DNA from: Flaccisagitta enflata
Lineage: Eukaryota > Chaetognatha > Sagittoidea > Aphragmophora
Length of the DNA: 64,000 nt
Direction: 5' to 3'
NCBI GenBank assembly: GCA_965153355.1
Contig: OZ231126.1
Location: 101,928,001-101,992,000 of the forward strand
Both the position numbers and the translations under genes were made by a program. The notes beneath the pieces are model-generated. The model saw nothing but the letters and a program-made list of their open reading frames with translations, did no database searches and was not told the origin of the DNA. Shown piece after piece: positions 10,913 to 21,452 of this stretch. Each line of letters starts with the position of its first letter. The first letter of the stretch is position 1.

Positions 10913-13900
10913 CACTTGGTCTTGAAAACTGAAGTACTGCAGTGGAGTAAGGAAAACAAAGCCGAACTATCTCCCCTCTTCGACGATGACGTCAAGACAT
11001 TTTTCACTCGGGTTGGATATCAGTAAGTAGTTTTCATCCTCTTATGCAGTTTTTTAGTGCTTAGTTTGTAAATTTTAAATTATTTAGAAAATTAATTCAT
11101 GGTCTCGCCAGATAAATCTGTTGCGCATGTGATTCACCAAAAATCATTTCCATGTTATTTACGTACGTATTTTCGTCTTTATGTCACTACAGGCCCGCTG
11201 GCCCGCCTTGTGTCCTCCTCATTTATTCGACCGCTTACCATACGCGACCCGCATTGACAAAATGCCTGCCCGTCGGGTCGGACATCACCCGCAACTTTAT
11301 AGAAGAACGGATTTCAGCGGACGTCGATTTGTTGGAAGAACTGGACGCTACGGCTATCGTCCTCCTGGTGATTCAGCTGATTCTAACGGCCGTCAGTTTT
11401 GGTTGTTATCGAGCTCCTGCCGGCGCCCTGTCATCCCCCGTTCCTGCGGTGGCACTTCATTCGCTTGGCGCCATTGCTACGACCTACAATGGACCGACCA
11501 ACCCGCCATCAGCTTCCGGGTAGGAATTTACTAGTTAAATGGCTTATTTGGACATTTTGTGTGTCTTTTAAACCTCTTTGTCCGTTCTGGCTGATATTGG
11601 CATGTATTATGGTATGCATGCTGCTGGTTACTAGCTAACATGTCTATGGGCTTTAATTATCATTCAGCATAGGGTCGAATTTTGATAATCATCTGTGTTT
11701 CTATCACTTTGCCTGTGTATAGCTTTTGATAGTGCTTATTCAATAAGAGCTGGACACTCTTAATTTGATTATTACACCCTCTTATGCTGTGTAGCATATT
11801 CAGCTAGTCCACTGTTTTTGTGGTTACTGTTGTTAAAACCATTCTTGAGCATTTGTGTATGTTTATAAGTCGACTTGGTTTTGAATTATGATCTTTCATA
11901 TTCAATTTTATGCTACTAATGCCATTGATTGCTCCCAACACTGCCATTTAACTATATTATCAAATATTTATGATAATTCTTAATTATTTAGTATTTGTAA
12001 TATCACTTGTTTGGTCTGGTATCGAAAATGTACTAAATAGCGCCCTTTCAATGTCCCTGTCTAGTTTGTCAGAGTTAAAATGAGCCGTAAACAGATTAGA
12101 ATGGAAGAAGGTTCTGTTCAGTTCTTCGCTATCATCGAGGATAGATTCAATACTGCAAAAGAAATAAGTTACAGAGACACATGATTAAAACCTAGAAAAT
12201 CAGTCAATATGTCAATCAATCGGTCAAGCAATTGTCAATCAAGCATGCAATCAATCAATCGTAACTAAATACACACCTTGTTTATGGCTGATAATAGTTC
12301 GAGTGACATTTCAATTATGCGACGAAAAGAATTCATTAGACAACTTGCAAAATGAAGCGTAGCAAGACGAAATACTATAAAGAATGTTTCTATGGCTTTG
12401 TTGATCTCGATTGTCAGCGTCGTCTTTTGAGACTGCACGGAACACTCCGCCCGTCAAACGATGTTGAGGTTGACAATCATTGGTGCCGTCCAGTGACAAT
12501 CCAAATTGTTGTATTTGGTCCATTCGCCCTTGAGGGTCCAGGATTACTTCTCCAGGTCCCGCCAGGTCCATTCGTCATCCAAGCACCATCCGCCCGTATG
12601 CATGGTGCTGCTGTAGGTGACGTTCTACAGCGAGTGCCCCCGCCCGTATGGGAAGCACTGTCACGGGTGACGTTTCCGTGACTGGGGTTGTAACGGTATG
12701 ATCAGATTGGGAAAAGGGGGGTCAGTCCTGATGAATCAGTCCTGAGTTCTGGTTTGTCACATGTATCAAGTACTGCAACAAGCCATAAAATGGAAAATTT
12801 TGGTTCCTCCGAACAAAAAGGGGAGAGTGTACTCACATCGATGTGTGAGCCACTGCTTGTCTTTCAAGTTCTTCGCACTCAAGTTCTAAGGGGACTAGGT
12901 GTTGATGGTGTCTTTCAAACAGTTTGCCATCTGCGGTTTTCACCATGTACCTGCGGCCATGGGTTTCATCAGTTGAGATATAACGCTCTACCCGGGCAAT
13001 TCTCCACTCGTCTCTGGGTTGTTCATCAACCAAGAGAACAATTTGTCCGATGTAGAGTCGTGGCGTGGACTTCTTCCACTTTGTGCGGGGCAACAGGGTC
13101 TGAAGATACTCCTTGTGCCATCTTTGCTTGAATTCGTCAGCGAGGCGGCGCACGTCTCGCCAGGCTGATCGAAGGAAATCGCCAGTTGTGGGGATTGGTG
13201 GAAGGATCGTGGTGGAAGAGTGGGTGATTGTGTAGGGATACAGAAAATTTGCTGGACACAAGACTTGCATGTTATTGACATCGGATGATGCATGGGTCAG
13301 TGGTCTTGAGTTCAGAATGGCAGACACTTGGATCAGTGCTGTCTCCAGAGTGTCAACATTCAAGTCATCCTTTTCCAGGATGAATTTGAGATGTCTCTTA
13401 GCTGATCTAACCAGGCGCTCCCACACTCCGCCAAAGTGAGGACAGTGTGGTGGGCCCCACTTCCACTCAATGCCTTTAAGCATGAGGGATTCTTGGATTT
13501 GTTCATTGTTCCAAGCTTTAACAGCTGCCTTGATGTCCTTTTCTGCACCTTTAAAGTTGGTACCGTTGTCCGAGTACACGACTTCCAAACCAGGAAACAA
13601 GTTGTGAAATTTGATCAAAGCATTGATCAACGTTGGGGTGGTCATGTCCTTCAGGGGTAAGAGGAAGACTGCTCTTGTGGCCAAACAGGTCACCAGGAGA
13701 ACCCATCTTTTGTGGGTGGCCCTGCCGCCATGTTTGACCCCAAAGGGACCAAACACGTCTATGCCAGAGGCTCTAAAGGGCTTGACAAGAGTAACTCTTT
13801 CAAGGGGCAGGTCACCTTCTTTCTGTGGTCTGGGAGCTTTGTCGTGTTTCTGGCAAGCGACGCAGAAACGAAGAACGCCACTTACTGTTGTTCTACCACC

Positions 13901-14463
13901 AAGAATGAAATACTTGGATCTGATGGCATGGAAAGTATGGTTCACTGTTGCGTGACCCACCTTAAAATGCTCATGTCTGAACAGAACCTTCTTCCATTCT
14001 AATCTGTTTACGGCTCATTTTAGTTCGAGTGACATTTCAATTATGCGACGAAAATAATTCATTAGACAACTTGCAAAATGAAGCGTAGCAAGACGAAATA
14101 CTATAAAGAATGTTTCTATGGCTTTGTTGATCTCGATTGTCAGCGTCGTCTTTCGAGACTGCACCGAACATCACTATTTTATATTTCGCTCAAGTTGTTA
14201 TCTTTTGTGTTGGGATCTGTTTACATTGTGGTGATAGAGACTATTTGGGATGATTAGAAATAATTTTAGTGCTGTTACAGTGTGACTAACGAATCATTTC
14301 CTAAACCCCCGCCCCTGCCCTCAGGTCTAAGGGCGAAACCGTCATCGCGGCTGATTCCGAGACTCAAGCTACAGAAGAAGAGATTGCCGCTGGACTTGAA
14401 CGCGCCCACTCTTTGGACGTGATCGTCGCGTCAAGCGGCGTCGTCGTCGACTCTTCAACCTGA
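10913..14463 (+). CDS. Unrecognised gene, three phase-compatible exons (3' end)
   Basis: Exon a, 10913-11022 (TTTTCCACAG acceptor, CA|GTAAGT donor): LKTEVLQWSKENKAELSPLF. Exon b, 11193-11519 (TCACTACAG, CGG|GTAGG): starts PAGPPCVLLIYSTAYHTRP, then SDITRNFIEERISADVDLLE, then a hydrophobic run ATAIVLLVIQLILTAVSFG that could be one membrane helix. Exon c, 14325-14463 (CCCCTGCCCTCAG): SKGETVIAADSETQATEEE... to a TGA. All three junctions keep the reading frame (2+1 bases at each), which chance would rarely give. The family is not recognised. Earlier exons are not found and are probably upstream. The 2.8-kb second intron contains a minus-strand BEL/Pao fragment and its repeats. Confidence 0.5.
11640..12078. 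other. Intronic AT-rich sequence, nothing recognised
   Basis: Part of the large intron of the preceding gene. No coding or repeat structure is visible. Confidence 0.4.
12079..12123 (+). repeat. 45-bp inverted copy of the integrase 5' edge
   Basis: Begins AAAATGAGCCGTAAACAGAT and ends AAGGTTCTGTTCAG. It is the reverse complement of 13977-14021, so a piece of the integrase lies inverted ~1.9 kb away. Confidence 0.7.
12297..12445 (-). repeat. Direct repeat (candidate LTR piece), downstream copy
   Basis: About 148 bp (GTTCGAGTGACATTTCAATT to GAGACTGCAC) nearly identical to 14024-14171. It lies 3' of the integrase in the element's orientation, where a 3' LTR would be. Confidence 0.65.
12833..14021 (-). 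pseudogene. BEL/Pao-type integrase, 5'-truncated pol fragment
   Basis: One open minus-strand frame of ~390 codons. It opens with LEWKKVLFRHEHFKVGHATV. The zinc-binding half is H..H plus FCVACQKHD. The integrase core shows the DDE triad: GIDVFGPFGVKHG, VVYSDNGTNFKGAEKD and GGVWERLVRSAKRHLKF. Then come SAILNSRPLTHASS and KQRWHKEYLQTLLPRTKWKK, the C-terminal block typical of BEL/Pao. Integrase inserts element DNA into the host. Protease, reverse transcriptase and RNase H are missing. The frame is intact from 14015 to the stop at 12833, so truncation is recent. It lies inside an intron of a plus-strand gene. Flanking direct and inverted repeats show rearrangement. Confidence 0.85.
14024..14171 (-). 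repeat. Direct repeat (candidate LTR piece), upstream copy
   Basis: Same sequence and orientation as 12297-12445, directly abutting the 5' end of the integrase frame. Two LTR pieces bracketing only integrase would describe an internally deleted element. Confidence 0.65.
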
Positions 14464-14494
14464 GTACAATAGCGCCAACACTCTGCGACTTTTG

Positions 14495-14870
14495 GCGTCA
14501 AATCAAATCAAATCAAACAAGTTTATTTCCCAACATGAACAGTGGTTAAATAAGACAATATGCGTTATGGTCGGGGAGGACCAAACCTAGGCCCAGAATG
14601 TCTAAGTCTATTTATGTTACAATTTTCAAGTAAAGTCTACGACGGGCTTGTTCTAAACGGCCCTCTAGTACATGAGAGCAAATGTTAAGTGACATTTAAG
14701 TAGTGAAACACAAAAATAGGATTAAATTACACAAAAACGTACGAGTACGTTAAATAAGGAATAATTAACAAACGAAAATGGAATAAATAGATACGGGATG
14801 GTAAGTGCTACCATTTAACAACAAATATTGAGTATGCTGGTCTAGATGTAAGGCCTCGATCTTCGCGACT
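14495..14870 (-). mobile_element. LINE 3' end fragment with (TTTGA)n tail
   Basis: On the minus strand the sequence ends TTGGGAAATAAACTTG then (TTTGA)n. A 3' terminal short tandem after an AATAAA-like signal is usual for CR1/RTE-type LINEs. There is no coding part. It starts about 30 bp after the stop codon of the plus-strand gene. Confidence 0.5.
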
Positions 14871-16740
14871 TTTTTGCTTCAGATTTTTGGTTGATTGATG
14901 TCAAAGCCATGGGTTCCTGATGAAAAGGAGAAAAAGAAAAGCCAGAGAGAATCCCCTACTCCCTAGAATAGCAACTCTGCGCAAAGTGCTTAATTACAAT
15001 TTTCTTTTACTTAGCAATGGTTATCAAATAACTAATGAAGATCTGTCAAGAAAGAAGCATGAGTAGGTGTTGTGCGCAGCTTTTCTATTATTTTTCTGTG
15101 TCTTTATGAGTCAGTTAAGGAACTAAAATGGAACAAGTATAGATATAGATTTGCACATGATATACTTACGAGGAATTGATTGGAGAAGAGTAAGAGACTC
15201 ACACTTGGCAATGGAAAAATCGCATTTTCAGAATTGGATTATTTGGATTGACTGTAGTCGAAACATAAATCTCGATGTCTGGACAATGAGAATCAGCTAT
15301 TGTTTAAACTTAATGGCACCCCTGACAGCCTGTGGGGGGGGGGCGCTAAGAGGGGGGGCGCTAAGAGGGGGGGGGAAATTTGTAAAAAAAAAGTTGGTCT
15401 CAATTGATTCCAAATTGTCTGAAACGTACAGAAATCATGCTTTCAAAAATTCGATATTTTGAAGAAAATTTTTTTTTTTTGCCAAGTCCATGTCAAGCCT
15501 GCCGTCCCCTGAGGATTGAGGGTGCGGGAGGGGGGGGGACCAATTCTTATAATGGTGACAGTTATCAATCCATTTCTCGGACGCGCGTAATAATTTGTAC
15601 TAAAGTTTAAAACGGAAAACCTATACAGACTAGTCGCAAAAGATTTGAAACAAGCAGTGGAGGCAGCACCACCATTTTCCCCTTGAAATGTTGAAAAACC
15701 GTAATTGTCCAAAATTCAATTTTCACCCCTTTTGTTGTGAAAATCCGGTTTAGCGGACCCTCATTCATCTAGAATGCATACCACTAAGTTGGAGAGACAT
15801 ATATGGGCCATTGCGATTACAAAAAGAACATTTTATAAAAAAAATCTACTAACTCTATTTGTTGGACATGGATGGGACAATTAAATTGTTGAAAAACCGT
15901 AATTGTCCGAAATTCAAAATCTTATCATAGAAATTCTATTTCAAGCTTTTTTGCGCTGTTCTTTTTCTGGCGATCAACCTTGGGATATGTGGGGTTATCC
16001 AAGCCTATATTTGATGGTTTTTTCATCCATTGTATCGGCGAAATTGAATTAATTTGACGTTTTATTGAAATTTGTTTGAAAATTCCTTATTTCTCTCTTT
16101 CACTTCCAGACAGTATAAAAGTATAAAATCGGGCAACTAATGCCGCAAGCGGGATCATTTCTGTTAAACATCACTGAATGGCAATAATAAATGACAATGA
16201 TCCCTTAAATAACGTACTGGGCCTCAAAATAACAGTTAACTAAATACTGTTACATTTTTGTTACAGGAATTTTTAGTGTTAAAATGACCTCTGATTGGCA
16301 CATTTATCGAGAAAAAAGTTCAGTCAACCTGCTTATACCCACTTAAAATCATGCCACTGTGCCTCCTTCAACATATGATAGCGATGATACCAGCTGCAGG
16401 TCCCTTGTTCACTGGTAACGCAGCATCATCCTTGAGTTGGTCTGGGATATTAGACATGTGAGTCTCTTGCTGAAATTGTCCAAAACGTCTTAGTATAGTT
16501 GCATTTTTGGGCTGATAAAAAAGAGGAGACCCTGCCAGAACACCATCTGAAACAGAGGGTGTCCCGTTAGGCTACGGCAGGGGTAAAATCTGTCCTATCC
16601 AGGACGCCCCCAAGAGTGAGACGGACGTTTCGTGTAAGTTGCACAGGGGTTATACTCAAGGGGGGGAAACGATTCTGACTGTTTGTGGGCCAAAATGGCC
16701 CACAAACTGTCTGTTAATATGGGCGACCCCATAAGGAGTC
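14871..16740. other. No gene recognised; G-runs, a direct repeat and a hairpin
   Basis: Contains G-rich runs at 15336-15376 (GGGGGGGCGCTAAGAG repeated), a ~30-bp direct repeat (GTTGAAAAACCGTAATTGTC at ~15690 and ~15885), and a 15-bp-arm hairpin at 16674-16712. No coding frame is credible. Confidence 0.45.
16674..16712. repeat. Short strong hairpin
   Basis: GACTGTTTGTGGGCC-AAAAT-GGCCCACAAACTGTC: 15-bp arms with one mismatch. It lies ~160 bp downstream of the LINE stop on that LINE's strand, close to its 3' end. Confidence 0.6.
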
Positions 16741-16744
16741 AGTT

Positions 16745-18690
16745 GTCAGTTGTCAGTTTTCTTGTATGTGTAGGAAGTAAATAACTATAGATGGCTGTTG
16801 AAAAGTCCCTAGCAAAACCTAACCTAGTAAGTCCCTATCCTAACTAAACCAAACCTGACCTAGTCAGTTCCTTTTAGGAATGGTGCCTATGGTCTCTACA
16901 CCTGGGGTTATTGCAGTCAGTTTTATGATCATATCTATTCAAAATAGATTTTTTAAGATTTCTTTTAAAGAGAGGTTTTTGATCAATTTTCCTTAGCTCT
17001 ACCGGGGTATTATTCCAAAATGCTGGGGCCTTAGCACTAAAGCTGCTGGTTGCAGCTCCGGATTTACAATTAGGTAGCCTGAGGTCCAGTGGGTTTTGGG
17101 CCTGCCCTCGTAGATTATAATCAATATTTGGCATACTGATGCATTCAGCTATCATTTCGGGGGCTCTATGATAGTAACGATCGTGAGTAAGCATAAGACA
17201 TTGTTGCCTGTAAAGATCAGAAAATTTGAGGAGTCCTAGCTGTTTCATCCTGGGCTCTGTGTGTGCAGAGAAGTAGGACTTAGTGATCGTCCTGATGGCC
17301 CTCTTTTGGATTGTGATTATTCTTTTACTGTTTTGTGAGTTGCATCCTCCCCAAGCAGGAAGCCCATACAGAATATGCGGCTGAATGAATGAATGATACA
17401 ATACTTTAAGGGTAGGGGCTGGGAGCACTTTTTTCACCCTTTTTATCATACTATTGTTTCTTGATATCTTATTAGCTACATTTGTACAATGTTTATCCCA
17501 GCTAAGTGTACTGTCTATTGCTATACCTAGGAATGAAGCATTGTCGTCAATTGACAGAATTTCCCCATCCAGTAGGATATCTGATTGCTTGAAGTCATGG
17601 GGAAGTTTTTTCCTTCTGAATATGACAGCTTTAGTTTTTTTGGGATTCAGTTTTAGTTTATTTGCTTTAAAAAAGTCATTTATGCACTCTAGTTCCTTGT
17701 TTAAAGCAGCTATCAGGTTTTTGAGATTATTCCCTTCTATGAGGAGGTTGGTGTCATCAGCGAAGATAACACACTTCAGTTTGGTAGCTGAGGGGAGGTC
17801 ATTGATATACAAGAGGAATAATAGAGGTCCCAAAATACTGCCTTGGGGAACTCCAGTCTACAAGGGTAGACAATTACTCTTATGGCCATTAAGATCTACA
17901 TACTGAGTTTGGTTCTTTAAATATGAGTCAAACCACATTAAAGCTGTATCACGGATACCATAGTGATCCAATTTACTGAGTAAAATGTCGTGATTTAAAG
18001 TATCAAACGCTTTACTGAGATCACAGAACACGCCAATTGCGTAATTTCCAGATTTGATGGTATTTTCAATATTCTTTATAAAGTCTAATGTAGCATGAGT
18101 AGTATTGTGACCAGTTCTGAAGCCATATTGAGATTTAAACAGAATTTCATAGCGGACCAGAAACTCAAATACCTTGTTGTATATAAGGCATTCTATGATT
18201 TTAGAAAAAACAGGTAGAAGAGATATGGGTCTGTAATTTTCATACAACTGTTTATTGCCTTTTTGTTTATAAATGGGAATCACTCTAGCTATTTTGCCAT
18301 GTTCTGGGAATATTCCTGTGCTCTGAGAGCAATTAACTAAGTGCGCTAGTACTGGGGCCATTATATCTACATCACTTAGAATGATATTTTGCTGAAATCC
18401 TGCAGAGTCTGTACTAGTTTTTGGGGTAAAGTTTTTGCAGACCTCTATAATATCACTATGTGAGACATCACTAAATAGGAGGGAATTAGTATTTCTCTTT
18501 GAATGTTTTTGTAGGTAAAATTGGGAATTGTTAGTAGGGTTTCCAACACTTTCATTAGTTTCCACCCCAATTTTGGCATAATAGGCATTGAAGTTTTCTG
18601 CATTAGTTTTAGGATCACTTATAATTTTTCCTTGGTAATGGAAGTCAGTTGTTGTATCTTCTTTGTTACTAGCCTTGTCTCACCCAGTTT
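16745..18690 (-). pseudogene. LINE reverse transcriptase (CR1/Jockey-like), one in-frame stop
   Basis: A single frame runs from ~18690 to the stop at 16874 on the minus strand. It contains all RT blocks: PENYRPISLLP-like LYENYRPISLLPVFSKIIE, YGFRTGHNTTHATLDFI, VFCDLSKAFDTLNHDILLSK, GVPQGSILGPLLFLLYINDL and the catalytic CVIFADDTNLL. The thumb and C-terminal part (FLGIAIDSTLSWDKH, LYHSFIQPHILYGLPAWGG) and a short C/H-rich end (CNNPRCRDHRHH) follow. A TAG at 17860-17858, just before TGVPQGS, is the only interruption. The endonuclease and ORF1 are missing, so the copy is 5'-truncated. The 3' tail near 16745 is a tandem AACTGAC repeat, as left by target-primed integration. It is probably inactive but young. 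Confidence 0.85.
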
Positions 18691-18735
18691 CGATTTAAGA
18701 TTTTCACAGCTGATAAGATTTTTACGGCTGATATA

Positions 18736-19338
18736 ACAGTAGCACAAAAAAAAAACGGAACAAAATGTTTTTCAAAGATTCAGATTCATCCAATGAAAAA
18801 AATATAGCAAAATCTGTGACCATTAGAAAGCTCTGCGAAAGATCTTCAAAATGAGACCATGCTGGTTGTTCTGTCTTTATTTGTTTAGAAATGACATAAC
18901 AATGAAAAAGAGGTGGTCATGAATGTGAAAGTTGAAGTCGCAGAAGTAGTTCCTCTTTGTTATTTGATAATAATGGTGGGGAATAATAATAATTTAAACT
19001 TTTTTCTTGAGTGATTTTAAAGATTTTTTAATTTTCTTTCATTCTAGACCAATCCCAGATCTGTATCTCAAACGGTTTAAAAGTTACAGCTTGTCAAAGT
19101 TAACTACTTTATTTTTAAAAATTTTTTATTCAATCGGACCGCTAATTGAATAGGGCAATGTTTTCATTCATTCTTATGCCATTTCTAAACGGATAAAGCT
19201 AGAATGACCAGCAACGTCGCATATGAAAGATCTTTTGCAGAGCTTTCTAACGGTCATGAATTTTCCATAGCTAGAGTCTTCACTTTAGCAAAAAATCATC
19301 AAAACAAGTTGTTCCGTTTTTTTTTTTTGTGCTACTGT
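18736..19338. mobile_element. TA-flanked MITE, 603 bp
   Basis: Termini ACAGTAGCACAAAAAAAAAA / TTTTTTTTTTGTGCTACTGT are inverted, with TA on both sides (18734-18735 and 19339-19340). A TA target duplication plus ACAGT end suggests a Tc1/mariner-type non-autonomous element. The inner sequence around 19050 (CCAATCCCAGATCTGTATCT) recurs reversed in the MITE at 61716. Confidence 0.75.
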
Positions 19339-19843
19339 TAGTGACTTTTTCGTTCACTTTTTATAGCCCATTATATCAAAACTGCGTTATCTCTCATGCC
19401 TTTTCTAAACTTTTGTATTGTTTTGTTAAAACTAGTGGTAAATTATTTGCACGACATTTGATTTTTGAGTGGCCTTGCATTTTCATCTCGTCCCCCGTGA
19501 CCCGAGGTTAGGTTTATTTATCAAATAGTTTTCATGAAGTTGTTCAGTGTGTAGTTAACAACAGTTTGATGGTAGTTTAACGTTTTAAAGCTAGCTAACT
19601 AAACAATTATGCGTCTGTCTGACTACTGCATAATGATCAAATTACAATGTCGAAAGTAAAAGTAAATTAGATTCGCTGCATATTGAAATTGGTACATGAC
19701 AATCATGGGGTTAATAAATGACGCGTTAGGGGAAAAAAAATGCGACGAAACAATCTATTCAAAGAAACGTCTATGAACCCTTATCTTCATAATTTACCCA
19801 ATCAGCATAGTACAATCCTTCATGCAAGAGTGATAATACGAAA

Positions 19844-20412
19844 AACAAGGCCAACACCTATAAGTCGCGTGCGAGACTTAAATATGTAATTACTTTATTA
19901 CATAACTACATAACTAAAATGACTTTTATTGAATTTAATTTATATAACATAACTTAAAATAATTTAAAACGACCTACAATGACTTAAAATGCCCTAATTT
20001 GACTTTAATTGACCTAAAATGACTAAAATGATTTAGTGACTAAAATAACTTAAATTGATTTAAATCGATATAAAATAACTTTAAATGACTTAAATTGACA
20101 AAAAATGACTTAAAATGACTTAAATTGACCTAGATTTACTGAAATTTTATTCAACTGACCTAAATTGACTTAAACAGACCTAAAATCACTAAAATGATGA
20201 AAACTATTAAAATATTCAAATGACTTAAATTGACTTAAACTGACTTAAAATGACTTAAAATGATCTAATTTGACTTTAAATGACCTATTTGACTTAAAAT
20301 AAGCTAGTAGGAATAAAATGAATAAAAAAAGTAAAGTGTGACCAACCGACCAACCGACCGACTGACCAACGGACAAAGCGGGGTGTAGAGTCGAGTAGCA
20401 CGCGACTAAAAA
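19844..20412 (+). mobile_element. Family A repeat swollen by a TGACTTAAAA-type array
   Basis: Starts AACAAGGCCAACACCTATAA then GTCGCGTGC. The core (~19920-20300) is a degenerate 10-11-bp array of TGACTTAAAA/TGACTTAAAT units. It ends with GACC/GACG repeats, AAAGCGGGGTGTAGAGTC and CGCGACTAAAA. Same ends as the compact copies, different core. Confidence 0.65.
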
Positions 20413-20616
20413 TATCCTTCTGGGTGAAATTTGTTGAAATGTGTTGCCTCCGAAAGAAAATGCCTAATTTGCTCAGCACTTATTTTGATGGATGTTCAGA
20501 GATTTTAACCATCCGTGTATCGTGCGTTTGTTTTACCACAGTTTTCTAGGCACTAAGAATTGCTATCTGGCAGAATTATAAAATATTTTGAAAGGTTTAT
20601 TTTTGGGCTTTGTTCA

Positions 20617-20817
20617 GATACCCAAGTCGCGTGCGGGTGGGCAGAGGCCATATTTGAGGCCACTCCATCATTTGGGCAGAAGCAGTGAGGCCAAAGACCG
20701 CAAAAACTCAAAAAAAGTAAAGTGTGACGGACGGACCGACGGACGATGGATGGACGGACCGATGGACGGACGGACCAACAAAGCGGGTTGTAGAGTCGCG
20801 TGCATGCGACTAAAAAA
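20617..20817 (+). mobile_element. Family A repeat
   Basis: AGTCGCGTGCGGGTGGGCAG, a (GACG/GACC)n core and the end AGTCGCGTGCATGCGACT. The extreme 5' AACAAGGCC block is replaced by TTTGTTCAGATACCC, so it is slightly 5'-truncated. Confidence 0.65.
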
Positions 20818-21232
20818 GCTAGTATACATATAGGTGCTCATGTCTAGATACATATTGGCTCGCCGGCACGCTGCTTCAAGACATGGCCGCTCCCATGTTT
20901 GTTTTATGCAAATTAAGTATGAAACATGAACGCGAATGCGAACAAATGAACAGTGGCAAAGTGCAATATTTAAACTCATTTTTTACAATGTTACAAACTT
21001 TTTTTGAAGTCGAAGTCTCACTATAAGTGATGTACTACCCAAATGGTTTTCTTGAAAAAAAAAGATTGTATCTATACGCGCCTTGGTTCAGATTTTAGCC
21101 TCATGTCATACAGAAAGGGGGGACGAAGTACTCTGTGTCATATAGGATATTGATATAGCATGCATGCATTTTTGAGAGAATGGCTCTACCTGACTAGAAC
21201 GCTAATATTACTGACTTGAAATGGCTTCAAAA

Positions 21233-21428
21233 CTAACAAGACCGGATACACAGCTACCCAAGTCGCATGCGGGTGGGCAGGGATCGTATTTGAGGTCAAT
21301 AGACCATTTGGGCAGGAGCGGTGACATCCAAAAGTAAAAATCATGGAAAAAGTAAAGCGTGACCAACCAACCGACCAACCCACCGATGGACAAAGCGGGG
21401 TATTGAGTCGCGTGCACGAGACTAAAAA
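21233..21428 (+). mobile_element. Family A repeat, ending just before an exon
   Basis: AACAAGACCGGATACACAGC start, GGGTGGGCAGGGATCG, GACC core, AGTCGCGTGCACGAGACT end. Its 3' end lies ~25 bp before the first exon of the next gene, so it occupies that gene's intron. Confidence 0.65.
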
Positions 21429-21452
21429 TAACGTATTATTGTGTAATTGCAG

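Noticed and set aside
12352-12681. 109-codon plus-strand frame
   Set aside because: Overlaps the candidate LTR direct repeat of the BEL/Pao fragment; no motif.
20013-20300. Possible origin or centromeric satellite (TGACTTAAAA units)
   Set aside because: Lies entirely between the two ends of a family A repeat, so it is explained as that element's core.
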